DNA from: UBA1715 sp964346725
GTDB taxonomy: Bacteria > Bacteroidota > Bacteroidia > Bacteroidales > UBA1715
Direction of reading: 5' to 3'
Assembly (NCBI GenBank): GCA_964346725.1
Contig: CAYFVM010000006.1
Coordinates: forward strand, 1 to 64,000
Length of the DNA: 64,000 nucleotides
Below, one piece after another: positions 17,185 to 26,627 of the stretch (position 1 is its first letter; every line of letters begins with the position of its first letter). The notes beneath the pieces were generated by a model. It was not told where the DNA came from, did not search any database, and saw nothing but the letters and a program-made list of their open reading frames with translations. The position numbers and the translations under genes are program-made.

Positions 17185-19044
17185 TTAAAAAAATACTTTT
17201 AATTCGATTGAACCCTCAAAACCATTGTAGTGTGAGTTCACGTTATTTTTATCTTCAAAATCGAACCAGCGAGTGCGCACATAGAGGTTGGTAAGTTCAG
17301 CCAACACTATATCGAAACCCAAGCCGAGTCCTTTTCCATATTCATTCACAGGATTTGCACCTTTTTGTGCATACACATATCCTTCGGTTCCTTTCATGTT
17401 TTCGAAACCGAAATAACTTGCCAACGCGAATTTTGAAGTCAATTTATAATATGCTTCAAATTCATGATATTGTACTCGCATGTATGCTTTGTCTTCCTTT
17501 AAAACCGGGAATGGAGACAATTTTTCTTGACACGATGCATACGAACCTAAATAGAATAAATACACCGGACGATTGAACATATTGAATTTGTACTTCAAAT
17601 TCCACTCGGTAGCAGCAAAACGTATTTTTGATGTTACGTTTGTTGTATCAAACGGATCTGTTTCGTAATAGCTACGGAAATTGGTTGTGAGCGCACTATA
17701 CGGTCCCATATAATTTTGATAACCAAATACGCGTGCGAACATGATACCATTGATGCGATGCCCGAACGAAACCGAGTTAGATTTATGCTCAACTTCTTCA
17801 GAAAAACCGGTCGCCAAATTCACCTTTACACCGGCAAGATTCAACTCTGTACGCAAATCCAATCCCTGGCGGTTACCATTAATGTAATCAATATCAGACA
17901 TATTTGCACCAACCGGATATGAAGAACCTCCTTCACCATTGTAACCTGCAGTAGTTGAAAGGAATGTATTGAAACCGGCGTTCAAGTTGATGAATGATGG
18001 TGAAAGACGATAGAAATGTAATTTAAGTGGCGCACCTATAAGCGCTTGACGTGAGAGCAATACCAAATCCATTGCCTCACCATACGAAACATTCAAGGTT
18101 TCGTCTTCTACATATCGCCCATAACCTAGTTCTCCTGAAGCATTGAAGTCTTTAAGGAAATCTAAGCTAAAATTAAACGACCCAATATTATATCCTACAA
18201 AATTTCCATTCACCGTACTATCGTAGCTCACTGAATGGAAAGTATTGATACCTATAAAGTTTTGTCCAAATTTCTTATGTATAAATCCACCATATGAAAT
18301 ATTAGGAATAGTGTCGAGATACGAAGACTGCCCGCCGTTGTTTGGCGTTTTTGCATACATAATCCGCGATTCCAATCCCCAAGGCAAATCATACACCGAA
18401 GCAACAAGACCTTGGCAGAACTGATTTCCCCAACGGAAATCGCGAATAACGGTACCTTGTGAATAATAAGAGTCGTAGTTTTGCGCAGCCATTTGGAAAT
18501 AATCCCAAGAATTGCGTTCAAACAAACTCTCACCTTCGTTTTCCGTAGCCCACAATGTTAATTTAGAAAGTCGCGTATATTGCAAACCGCCTAAACGGAA
18601 ACTGATTTTTGCGTTGTCATAATTCATTTGACCATCAAGGTTTACCCCCATTTGCAAACCGGTCTCATTGGTATTGTAGCCTGCTCCAAGCATTGGCGAA
18701 TACAAGTAAAAATCGGTACGGAATGCTGTGTTAGCCGTAGGACGTGCCACTACATCAAGTTGCAACTGTGACTGACGTCCACCATCGTTTGTTGAGAGCA
18801 ACATTTTTTCTTGAGAATACGTACCATCAAACAAATCATTCATGTTTCGATAGTAAATCATGCCTCGATAATTTCCGGTAACACCGAAATTACGCAATCC
18901 CGGTTTCCCTTTAAACTTCGCTCCCGTTTTTTTATGTTCACGATGCACTACCGTATCGCCATACGGCACATCAGCCGAAGGAGGACCTGCTATCGCAAAT
19001 ATTGGGAAAAGAAGCAAACAAGAAACGTGTAAAAGTAGTTTCAT
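17185..19044 (-). CDS. Outer-membrane beta-barrel protein, no recognised family (barrel 1)
   Basis: The 619-aa product is the first gene of the minus-strand operon. It has a signal peptide (cleavage near IAG or AIAG, residue 19-20), a charged linker rich in Lys and Arg (about 30-50), then a long run of amphipathic strands ending in 'FEGSIELKVFF' with terminal Phe. The strand pattern and ending support a large barrel without plug domain. It is divergent from the GH2 gene with 313 bases between. Substrate is unknown; glycan transport or a scaffold role is inferred from position. Confidence 0.7.
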   Translation of the reverse strand: MKLLLHVSCLLLFPIFAIAGPPSADVPYGDTVVHREHKKTGAKFKGKPGLRNFGVTGNYRGMIYYRNMNDLFDGTYSQEKMLLSTNDGGRQSQLQLDVVARPTANTAFRTDFYLYSPMLGAGYNTNETGLQMGVNLDGQMNYDNAKISFRLGGLQYTRLSKLTLWATENEGESLFERNSWDYFQMAAQNYDSYYSQGTVIRDFRWGNQFCQGLVASVYDLPWGLESRIMYAKTPNNGGQSSYLDTIPNISYGGFIHKKFGQNFIGINTFHSVSYDSTVNGNFVGYNIGSFNFSLDFLKDFNASGELGYGRYVEDETLNVSYGEAMDLVLLSRQALIGAPLKLHFYRLSPSFINLNAGFNTFLSTTAGYNGEGGSSYPVGANMSDIDYINGNRQGLDLRTELNLAGVKVNLATGFSEEVEHKSNSVSFGHRINGIMFARVFGYQNYMGPYSALTTNFRSYYETDPFDTTNVTSKIRFAATEWNLKYKFNMFNRPVYLFYLGSYASCQEKLSPFPVLKEDKAYMRVQYHEFEAYYKLTSKFALASYFGFENMKGTEGYVYAQKGANPVNEYGKGLGLGFDIVLAELTNLYVRTRWFDFEDKNNVNSHYNGFEGSIELKVFF

Positions 19045-19357
19045 TTGATAAGGTTATAACTTTTAACTTTCTATAATTTTTTTCAAAGAAACGGAATAAA
19101 AATTAAAATACAATGCAGTTAGTGTTTTTTTTACAATAATAAGATAGACACATATAGATTGAAATTTTACCTCTTTGATAAGAAATTGTTTTTGTATGCA
19201 TAAAAATCAAAAAGAAGAAAAGAATAGTTACTTTTTGAAAACAAAAATTTCAACATATCTATAATGAAATGAAAATATTGATTTTTTTGCCGTGCTTAGT
19301 GTAAAATTTACAACAATAGTTTTATCTTTGAAAAAATAAATAATTTACTAAAAACTC
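19045..19357. other. Divergent intergenic region between barrel operon and glycosidase/xylose genes
   Basis: These 313 bases are A/T-rich and hold no open frame of note. They must contain the promoters for both directions. On the plus strand TATCTTTG at 19323-19330 fits the -7 consensus 28 bases before the GH2 ATG. No clear operator repeat was found, and no regulator gene lies next to it. Confidence 0.6.
19323..19330 (+). promoter_or_regulatory. Putative -7 box for the glycosidase/xylose operon
   Basis: TATCTTTG fits TAnnTTTG and lies 27 bases from the GH2 start codon. A TTTG -33 element at the usual distance is not obvious, which fits a promoter that needs an activator. Confidence 0.4.
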
Positions 19358-22204
19358 ATGAAGAGAATACTTTACTGCTTCTGCATTATTTCGTTATTTT
19401 TCAGCTTAGGACTTACGGCTCAGACTCGAGAAGTGCAAAATTTCAATCAGAATTGGAAATTTGCCTTAGGTCATGCCTACGATTTCAACAAAGATTATGG
19501 CACAGGAACAGGTCATTTCTCGTATTATGCAAAAGCAGGTTTCGGCGATGGGGCCGCTGCGCAAAACTTTGACGACCGCATGTGGCAAGACGTTACAATC
19601 CCTCACGATTGGTGCGTTTCATTGCCATTTGTTGAAAACGGAAGCACAAGTCACGGCTCTAAAGCAATAGGAAGAAAATACCCTGAAAACAGCGTGGGCT
19701 GGTATCGCAAGGCGTTTGCCATTCCCGAAGATTGGTATGGAAGTAAAATCAGTGTTGAATTCGACGGTATATACCGAAATTCTCGCGTGTGGGTAAATGG
19801 TTTCTATCTTGGCGAAGAACACAGCGGCTACAATACATTTGGCTACGATCTCACAGAATATTTGAATTATGGAGGTGAAAACGTGATTGCGGTCCGTGCC
19901 GATGCAACATACGAGGAAGGTTGGTATTATGAAGGTGCCGGCATATATCGTAATGTGCGATTGGTAAAGACCAACCCGCTCCACATTGCTCCTTCCGGAT
20001 TATTTATCACAACAGATAGCATTTTTGCGGGAAACAAGGAAGCATTGCTCACCTTGAGAACCACTATTTCTAATGAAACAAATCAACCACAATCTTTCAC
20101 AATACATCACACCATTTGTAATCCGCAGGGACTACAAGTAAAAGAAGTTTCGTCTGATGTAACACTAAAGCCATTTACATCAGAACAATTCTTCAAAACG
20201 AATGTTTCCATCGCACAACCACAACTTTGGGAAGTATGGGACATGGGAACACCGAATTTGTACACCGTTAAAACTGAGATTCTTTCAAACGGAACAACAG
20301 TTGACGGTGCAGAAAACACCTTTGGCATCCGCACTCTTCGCTTTGATGCAAACAAAGGATGTTTTCTAAATGGGCACCCAATCAAAATTCGCGGAGTTTG
20401 TTTGCATCAAGACCATGCCGGCGTTGGCGTGGCAGTAACACCTGAATTGCAAGAATTCCGTGTAGAAAAAATGATTGGCATGGGTTGTAACGCTATTCGT
20501 AGCTCGCACAACCCTACTGCGCCCGAATTTCTTGACGCGTGCGACCGACTTGGCGTACTCGTCTTGACGGAAATCAGATTAATGGGAATAAACCGAGAAC
20601 ATCAATATACAATTGAGCAGCTCATTACTCGAGACAGAAATCATCCGTGCGTATTCATGTGGGGATTGGGTAATGAGGAATGGTACATCGAGGGCAACGA
20701 ACGAGGTGCTAGGATTACTCGTAACATGGAAAACTTCGCAAGGATGCTCGACTCATCTCGCGCATTCACCATTGCTTCTAGTGGGGGCTGGGACTATGGT
20801 ATTAGCAAAGCGAGCGAAGTTGGTGGCATAAACTACATCAGGCACGGTGATGTAGAGGGCCACCACAAATTGTATCCAAACCAACCTATTGTTGGCACGG
20901 AAGAAAGTAACACAGTGAGAACTCGCGGTATATATGAAACCAACAATGAAAAATGTTGGCTCGCTGCTACCAATCTCTATGATGATGGAATGGAAGGTGG
21001 ATGGAAATTTTATTCTGAACGCGATTGGGCTATGGGCATCTTTTATTGGACAGGACTTGACTATCGCGGAGAACCTACTCCATACGTATGGCCGGCCGTA
21101 GTTTCTCAATTTGGTATTGCTGATTTATGCGGTTTTGAAAAAGATAACTACTACTATCTTGCTTCGTGGTGGAAAAAAGAACCTATTGTGCACATTGCTA
21201 CCAATTGGAATTATTCAAAACAAGGTAAAGAAAAAAATATCACCGTTTTCAGCAACTGCCAACAAGTTGAACTTATTCTCAACGGAAAATCGCAAGGCAA
21301 AAAAACGATGGAGAAAAACGGACATCTTGAATGGAACATACCATTTATTCCTGGCACTTTGCAAGCAAATGGATACGATGCCAATGGAAAAATTATTGCA
21401 AAAGCAACGGTTACCACTCCTGACGTTCCTATAAAAGTTGAACTTATACCATATCACAAGCAAGTGGCAGAACAAGATGTGGCAATTGTAACAGCACAAA
21501 CGCGCGACAAAAAAGGGAACGTTGTCTCTACGGCTAACAATCTCGTTCATTTCTCAGTTCAAGGCCCCGGAACTATTGTCGGTGTTGGCAATGGAGACCC
21601 ATCAAGCCACGACGCTGAAGTTTTCTTAGACGAAATCACAACTGTTCCTATCACCGATTTACGTGAACTCACGGTAACAGACCTAAACACCCGCCCTGAA
21701 GTGGCTGCCGGATATAATTATTCGTCATGGATTCCTGCATTCTCCAACGAACCTGCCGATTGGCTTGAATACACCGACACACTCAAAGTTACTCGCGGCG
21801 TGTTCCAAATTGATAATTTGGTTGCTTCTACAAAAGTCACCTTGTTTGCGAAAAGCATTCTTGAAAACCAATCTGTCTACGTAAACGGACATTTATTGAA
21901 AGCAGATATTTCAAAAGACAAACAAATTCCTGCAATTGTAATTCCTAACAGCTATTTGAAACAAGGAAAGAATGAATATGCCGTTACAGGACAAAAATTG
22001 CACCGTCCAAATCAATGGGATCAACCAAATCGCAATCCGGGATTGGTGCAAATAATCAACAAAGCACCAGAAACTACTCGCACGTTATTTAACGGATATG
22101 CGCAAGTAATTGTAAAAGTAACGGGCAAAGGTCCTGTTACCATAAAAGCCACCGCCGATGGCATAAACAAACCGGCACAAGTAGTAATTAATTCAAACAA
22201 ATAA
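19358..22204 (+). CDS. Glycoside hydrolase family 2 (beta-galactosidase type), secreted
   Basis: The 948-aa protein has a Sec signal without lipobox (ends LTAQ, about residue 22), so it is likely periplasmic. Domain order is GH2 sugar-binding jelly roll (about 35-210), Ig-like sandwich (215-325), TIM barrel (330-620), then two or three C-terminal sandwich domains (DUF4982/Big-like). Acid/base E440 is in 'WGLGNEEW' and the nucleophile is E515 in 'IVGTEES'. 'RGVCLHQDHAGVGVAV' and 'GCNAIRSSHNP' are GH2 blocks. Beta-galactosidase is the likeliest activity; beta-glucuronidase or beta-mannosidase cannot be ruled out. First gene of the operon with GH31 and xylose genes, a pairing known from xyloglucan loci such as that of Bacteroides ovatus. 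Confidence 0.88.
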   Translation: MKRILYCFCIISLFFSLGLTAQTREVQNFNQNWKFALGHAYDFNKDYGTGTGHFSYYAKAGFGDGAAAQNFDDRMWQDVTIPHDWCVSLPFVENGSTSHGSKAIGRKYPENSVGWYRKAFAIPEDWYGSKISVEFDGIYRNSRVWVNGFYLGEEHSGYNTFGYDLTEYLNYGGENVIAVRADATYEEGWYYEGAGIYRNVRLVKTNPLHIAPSGLFITTDSIFAGNKEALLTLRTTISNETNQPQSFTIHHTICNPQGLQVKEVSSDVTLKPFTSEQFFKTNVSIAQPQLWEVWDMGTPNLYTVKTEILSNGTTVDGAENTFGIRTLRFDANKGCFLNGHPIKIRGVCLHQDHAGVGVAVTPELQEFRVEKMIGMGCNAIRSSHNPTAPEFLDACDRLGVLVLTEIRLMGINREHQYTIEQLITRDRNHPCVFMWGLGNEEWYIEGNERGARITRNMENFARMLDSSRAFTIASSGGWDYGISKASEVGGINYIRHGDVEGHHKLYPNQPIVGTEESNTVRTRGIYETNNEKCWLAATNLYDDGMEGGWKFYSERDWAMGIFYWTGLDYRGEPTPYVWPAVVSQFGIADLCGFEKDNYYYLASWWKKEPIVHIATNWNYSKQGKEKNITVFSNCQQVELILNGKSQGKKTMEKNGHLEWNIPFIPGTLQANGYDANGKIIAKATVTTPDVPIKVELIPYHKQVAEQDVAIVTAQTRDKKGNVVSTANNLVHFSVQGPGTIVGVGNGDPSSHDAEVFLDEITTVPITDLRELTVTDLNTRPEVAAGYNYSSWIPAFSNEPADWLEYTDTLKVTRGVFQIDNLVASTKVTLFAKSILENQSVYVNGHLLKADISKDKQIPAIVIPNSYLKQGKNEYAVTGQKLHRPNQWDQPNRNPGLVQIINKAPETTRTLFNGYAQVIVKVTGKGPVTIKATADGINKPAQVVINSNK

Positions 22205-22211
22205 TATACCT

Positions 22212-25106
22212 ATGAAACAAAATTTTGTAACAATGGCAGGATTATTTTTGGCTGGAGCTGTTTCTTTTTCCAGTTGCGCCGACAAAACCTATGAGAAAAC
22301 AGATTCGGGAATTATTGTAAAAACCAGCGACTCAACAAAAGTGCGTTTAGAAGTAATTTCGTCTGACATAATTCGCGTAACGGCAACGGTTGACAAAGAA
22401 TTTTCCAGCAAAAAAAGCCTCATTGTTCTTCCACAAAAAGCATATTCCGACTGGGATGTGAAAGAAGTGGACAGCCTCATTGTGTTGACAACGCCAACCT
22501 TGTCTGCTGTTGTTTCACCTGCGGGAACTGTTTGTTTCAAAGATAAAGACGGCAATGTGCTTTTGAACGAAGAAGAAAAAGCATTTGCACACGTTGACTC
22601 GTTTCCATGGCTTAATCATGGCAATCAAGAACAACACAAAACGTGCGTAGCAAAAGACTGCAAAGATTCGTACTATCGCGTAATGGAGCGTTTCACGTCT
22701 TCCGACGATGAAGCGTTTTACGGCTTGGGCGGTCACCAACACGGCATGATGAACTACAAAGGGAAAGATGTAGAATTGGCGCAACACAACATGATTCCAT
22801 GCGTTCCTTTCCTTTATTCTAATAAAAATTATGGTCTTTTGTGGGACAACTACTCTATCACTCGCTTTGGCGACACTCGCGAATACCAACCTATTAGCAG
22901 CTTGAAGTTGTATGACAAAAACGGCAACGAAGGCGGTTTAACAGCCACCTATTCTCTTGACGGCAAGAAAGTTATAAAAGAACGTACCGAAAACACCATT
23001 GACTACGCTTGGCTTGCAACCAATGGAACACGCAGCAACATTACCGATTCTATTATTTCGGAAGTTGTGAAAGGTCACGATGGCAAAATTGTTTGGGAAG
23101 GTCAAATTGAATCACGCGAAGAAGGTATTCACAAATTCTTGCTCTATGGCTCAAGTTATTTCAAGCTTTGGATTGATGGAAAACTTGTGTTTGACAAATG
23201 GCGTCAAAACTGGAATCCATGGTCAAATCCGTTTGAAGTGGCAATGAAATCGGGCGAAAAACATTCTATCAAATTGGAATGGAACACCAATTGGGGATTT
23301 TTGGGACTTACGTATTTAACGCCAAATCCTGACCAACAAAAACTTACACTTTCGTCGGAAGCTGCCGATGAAATTGATTACTACTTTGTTCGCGGAAACA
23401 ACGCCGACGAAGTAATTTCGGGCTATCGTGCTCTAACAGGAAAAGCGACAATTGTTCCAAAATGGGCAATGGGTTTCTGGCAAAGTCGTCAACGTTACCA
23501 AACGGAAGATGAAATTTTAACTACGGTAAAAGATTTCAGAGACCGTCACTTCCCTCTTGACAACATTGTGCTTGACTGGCACTACTGGCCAACAGACGCA
23601 TGGGGTTCTCACGAATTTGACTCAATCCGTTTTGCTCATCCCAAAGAAATGGTTGACTCGCTGCACAACACGTACAACGCACACATAATGATTTCGGTGT
23701 GGCCTAAATTCTACGAAAGCACGGCTCACTACAAAGAAATGAAAGAAAAAGGTTTCATGCTTACTCACAACGTTGACATGAACCGCATAGACTGGGTTTG
23801 GCCCGGTTTCAAAAATGGTTTCTACGATGTGTACAATCCGGGCGCTCGCGAATTGTTCTGGAAATTCCTTTCTGAAACAATTTACCCGAAAGGCTTCGAT
23901 GCTTGGTGGCTTGACGCAACCGAACCTGATATGCACTCAAATATCTCCGTTGCCGACCGCAAAGTTGACCTTACGCCAAACTATTGTGGTAACGGCGAAC
24001 GCATGTTCAACCCATACGCAACGCTTCAAGCGAAAGGTGTGTACGAAGGACAACGCAAAGCCGACAACGACAAACGTGTATTCATTTTAACCCGCTCTGC
24101 ATTTGCCGGATTGCAACATTACGGTGCGGCAAACTGGAGTGGCGATATTGTCTCTCGTTGGAGCGATTTGAAAGATCAAGTTGGTCACGGAACAAACTTC
24201 TCTATTTCCGGAATTCCTTTCTGGACAATGGACATTGGAGGTTTCTCTGTTGAAGAACGATACAGCGGAAAAGAAGTTTCTGCAGAAAATCTTGCCGAAT
24301 GGAAAGAATTGCAAACACGTTGGTATCAATTTGGCGCATTCTGCCCACTCTACCGCTCTCACGGAGAATATCCATACCGCGAGCCGTTTAATATTTCCAA
24401 AGAAAACGAACCTGCATACGCTTCAATGTTGTACTATTCAAAAATGCGTTACACGCTTATGCCATACATTTATACATTGGCCGGCATGACGTACCACAAC
24501 GATTACACAATCATGCGTGCGTTGGTAATGGATTTCGGTTCTGACAAAAACGTACTCAACATCAACGACCAATATATGTTTGGACCATCATTGCTTATAA
24601 ATCCTGTAACAGAATACAAAGCGCGCAATCGCCAAGTGTATTTGCCTGCAGGAACTGATTGGTACGATTTCCATACCGGAAAATCTCTCAAAGGCGGACA
24701 AACCATTACCGCCGATGCGCCATACGAACGTATGCCGATATTCGTAAAGGCCGGTTCTATCATTCCTACCGGAATTCCTATGGAATACACCGACCAATAT
24801 CCTGACTCAATTATTACAATTTACGTATACGCCGGAGCAAACGGTAGTTTCAAATTGTACTCTGACGAAGGTGAAAACTACAACTACGAACAAGGTAAAT
24901 TCAGCATGATTCCTATTACCTACAACGATGAAACCGGTGTAGTTGAAATTGGCGACCGCCAAGGAGAATTCAAGGGAATGCAAACAACGCAGACTTTCAA
25001 CATAGTGTATGTTTCTAAAAACAGACCGGTAGAATTTGGAAGCATTACAACGTTCTCTAAAACAATGCAATACAAAGGAAAACGAATTTCAATTAACTGC
25101 AAATAA
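22212..25106 (+). CDS. Glycoside hydrolase family 31 with PA14 insert (alpha-xylosidase type), lipoprotein
   Basis: The 964-aa protein has lipobox SSC (Cys22) and neutral residues after it, so inner-face outer-membrane location is likely. The N-terminal GH31 sandwich is interrupted by a PA14 domain (about 235-370, 'IHKFLLYGSSYFKLWIDGKLVFD'). The TIM barrel carries nucleophile D568 in 'WWLDATEPD' and acid/base D645 in 'NWSGDIVSRW'. PA14 in the N-terminal domain is the architecture of characterised bacterial xyloglucan alpha-xylosidases. It follows GH2 by 7 bases. The likely role is removal of terminal alpha-xylose from oligosaccharides such as those of xyloglucan; the exact substrate is inferred. 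Confidence 0.88.
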   Translation: MKQNFVTMAGLFLAGAVSFSSCADKTYEKTDSGIIVKTSDSTKVRLEVISSDIIRVTATVDKEFSSKKSLIVLPQKAYSDWDVKEVDSLIVLTTPTLSAVVSPAGTVCFKDKDGNVLLNEEEKAFAHVDSFPWLNHGNQEQHKTCVAKDCKDSYYRVMERFTSSDDEAFYGLGGHQHGMMNYKGKDVELAQHNMIPCVPFLYSNKNYGLLWDNYSITRFGDTREYQPISSLKLYDKNGNEGGLTATYSLDGKKVIKERTENTIDYAWLATNGTRSNITDSIISEVVKGHDGKIVWEGQIESREEGIHKFLLYGSSYFKLWIDGKLVFDKWRQNWNPWSNPFEVAMKSGEKHSIKLEWNTNWGFLGLTYLTPNPDQQKLTLSSEAADEIDYYFVRGNNADEVISGYRALTGKATIVPKWAMGFWQSRQRYQTEDEILTTVKDFRDRHFPLDNIVLDWHYWPTDAWGSHEFDSIRFAHPKEMVDSLHNTYNAHIMISVWPKFYESTAHYKEMKEKGFMLTHNVDMNRIDWVWPGFKNGFYDVYNPGARELFWKFLSETIYPKGFDAWWLDATEPDMHSNISVADRKVDLTPNYCGNGERMFNPYATLQAKGVYEGQRKADNDKRVFILTRSAFAGLQHYGAANWSGDIVSRWSDLKDQVGHGTNFSISGIPFWTMDIGGFSVEERYSGKEVSAENLAEWKELQTRWYQFGAFCPLYRSHGEYPYREPFNISKENEPAYASMLYYSKMRYTLMPYIYTLAGMTYHNDYTIMRALVMDFGSDKNVLNINDQYMFGPSLLINPVTEYKARNRQVYLPAGTDWYDFHTGKSLKGGQTITADAPYERMPIFVKAGSIIPTGIPMEYTDQYPDSIITIYVYAGANGSFKLYSDEGENYNYEQGKFSMIPITYNDETGVVEIGDRQGEFKGMQTTQTFNIVYVSKNRPVEFGSITTFSKTMQYKGKRISINCK

Positions 25107-25114
25107 TACAGAAT

Positions 25115-26599
25115 ATGTATTTCTTAGGTTTTGACATAGGTTCTTCTTCGGTAAAAGTTTCGTTGGTAAACGGCGAAACCGGAACATGCACTGCTTCGGC
25201 GTTTTTCCCAAAACAGGAAATGCCGATTATTGCCAAACAGATTGGTTGGGCAGAACAAAATCCCGAAGATTGGTGGACAAATCTCAAAAGTGCTCTTGCC
25301 GAGGTGCTCAAAACCGCACAAATTGATGTGCGACTCATTTCGGCTATTGGTATTTCGTATCAAATGCACGGATTGGTTGTGGTTGACAAAGACAAACAAG
25401 TGCTCCGCCCTGCCATTATTTGGTGCGACAGTCGTGCTACCGAAATTGGCAACCGCGCGTTCAACGATTTGGGCGCAGAAACCTGCCTACCGCATTTGCT
25501 CAATAGTCCGGGAAATTTCACTGCGTCAAAACTTCGTTGGATTCGCGAAAACGAACCGGATATTTACGAGAAGATTTACAAAATAATGCTTCCCGGCGAT
25601 TATATTGCTATGCGCCTTTCGGGAGAAATTCAAACAACCGTTAGCGGTTTGTCGGAAGGGATGTTGTGGGATTTTCAAAATGCCCAACCGGCTTCTTTGC
25701 TCATGAGTTACTATGGCATTGATTCCTCGCTCCTCGCCGACATTGTTCCTACGTTTGGAGACCAATGTAAAATTACTCCGCACGTAGCAGAAGAACTCGG
25801 GCTTAACGCTGACATTGTCATTAGCTACCGCGCCGGTGACCAACCTAACAATGCACTTTCGCTCAACGTATTGAATCCTGGTGAGATTGCCACTACGGCA
25901 GGAACTTCGGGCGTGGTGTACGGCGTTTGCGATGAAATTAAATACGATGAAAAATCACGTGTAAACACGTTTGCGCACGTAAACTATACGCCCGAAAACG
26001 TCCGTCTAGGTGTGCTTTTGTGCATCAACGGTACCGGCATTATGAATTCGTGGATACACAAAAACATTTGCCCTACGGCTTCATACGACGACATGAACAC
26101 CATGGCAGCTTCGGTTGCAATTGGTTCCGAAGGACTTACCATTCTGCCATTTGGCAATGGTGCCGAACGTGTGTTGGAAAACAGAAACGTGAATGCAGAA
26201 ATTTCCGATTTGAGTCTTACCAAACATACCACGAATCACATAATTCGTGCGGCTCACGAAGGCATTGCGTTCTCATTTGCCTACGGTATGGAAATTATGA
26301 AAAACATTGGCATGAAACCTTCGGTAATTCGTGCGGGCAAAGCCAATATGTTTTTGAGTCCTATTTTTAGAAAAACAGTAGCAAGCGTATCAGGGGCTAC
26401 GATTGAACTATACAACACTGATGGTTCTATTGGTGCAGCTCGCGGATCTGGCTTAGGTCGTGGTTTTTACAAAGATTCCGACGAAGCTTTTGCAAGCCTT
26501 ACAAAACTTGCAACTGTTACGCCCGATAACGAAAATAAAATATCTTACAACGAAGCATATCAACGTTGGAAAGACTGCGTTGAGAAAAAATTGAATTAA
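25115..26599 (+). CDS. xylB: Xylulokinase
   Basis: The 494-aa FGGY-family kinase phosphorylates D-xylulose to xylulose-5-phosphate. 'FLGFDIGSSSVKVSLVN' is the N-terminal phosphate loop, 'GISYQMHGLVVVD' with the M-H-G triplet is typical for xylulokinase, and 'AGTSGVVYGV' and 'AAHEGIAFSFAYGMEIM' are the C-terminal nucleotide-site blocks. It starts 8 bases after the GH31 stop and lies 28 bases before xylA. Confidence 0.95.
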   Translation: MYFLGFDIGSSSVKVSLVNGETGTCTASAFFPKQEMPIIAKQIGWAEQNPEDWWTNLKSALAEVLKTAQIDVRLISAIGISYQMHGLVVVDKDKQVLRPAIIWCDSRATEIGNRAFNDLGAETCLPHLLNSPGNFTASKLRWIRENEPDIYEKIYKIMLPGDYIAMRLSGEIQTTVSGLSEGMLWDFQNAQPASLLMSYYGIDSSLLADIVPTFGDQCKITPHVAEELGLNADIVISYRAGDQPNNALSLNVLNPGEIATTAGTSGVVYGVCDEIKYDEKSRVNTFAHVNYTPENVRLGVLLCINGTGIMNSWIHKNICPTASYDDMNTMAASVAIGSEGLTILPFGNGAERVLENRNVNAEISDLSLTKHTTNHIIRAAHEGIAFSFAYGMEIMKNIGMKPSVIRAGKANMFLSPIFRKTVASVSGATIELYNTDGSIGAARGSGLGRGFYKDSDEAFASLTKLATVTPDNENKISYNEAYQRWKDCVEKKLN

Positions 26600-26627
26600 C
26601 TAAACATAAATTGTAATTTATAAATAT

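Noticed and set aside
12620..19044. Canonical SusC/SusD pair
   Set aside because: Neither barrel has a plug domain, TonB box or the carboxypeptidase-like N-terminal domain of SusC, and none of the lipoproteins shows the TPR-type SusD fold pattern.
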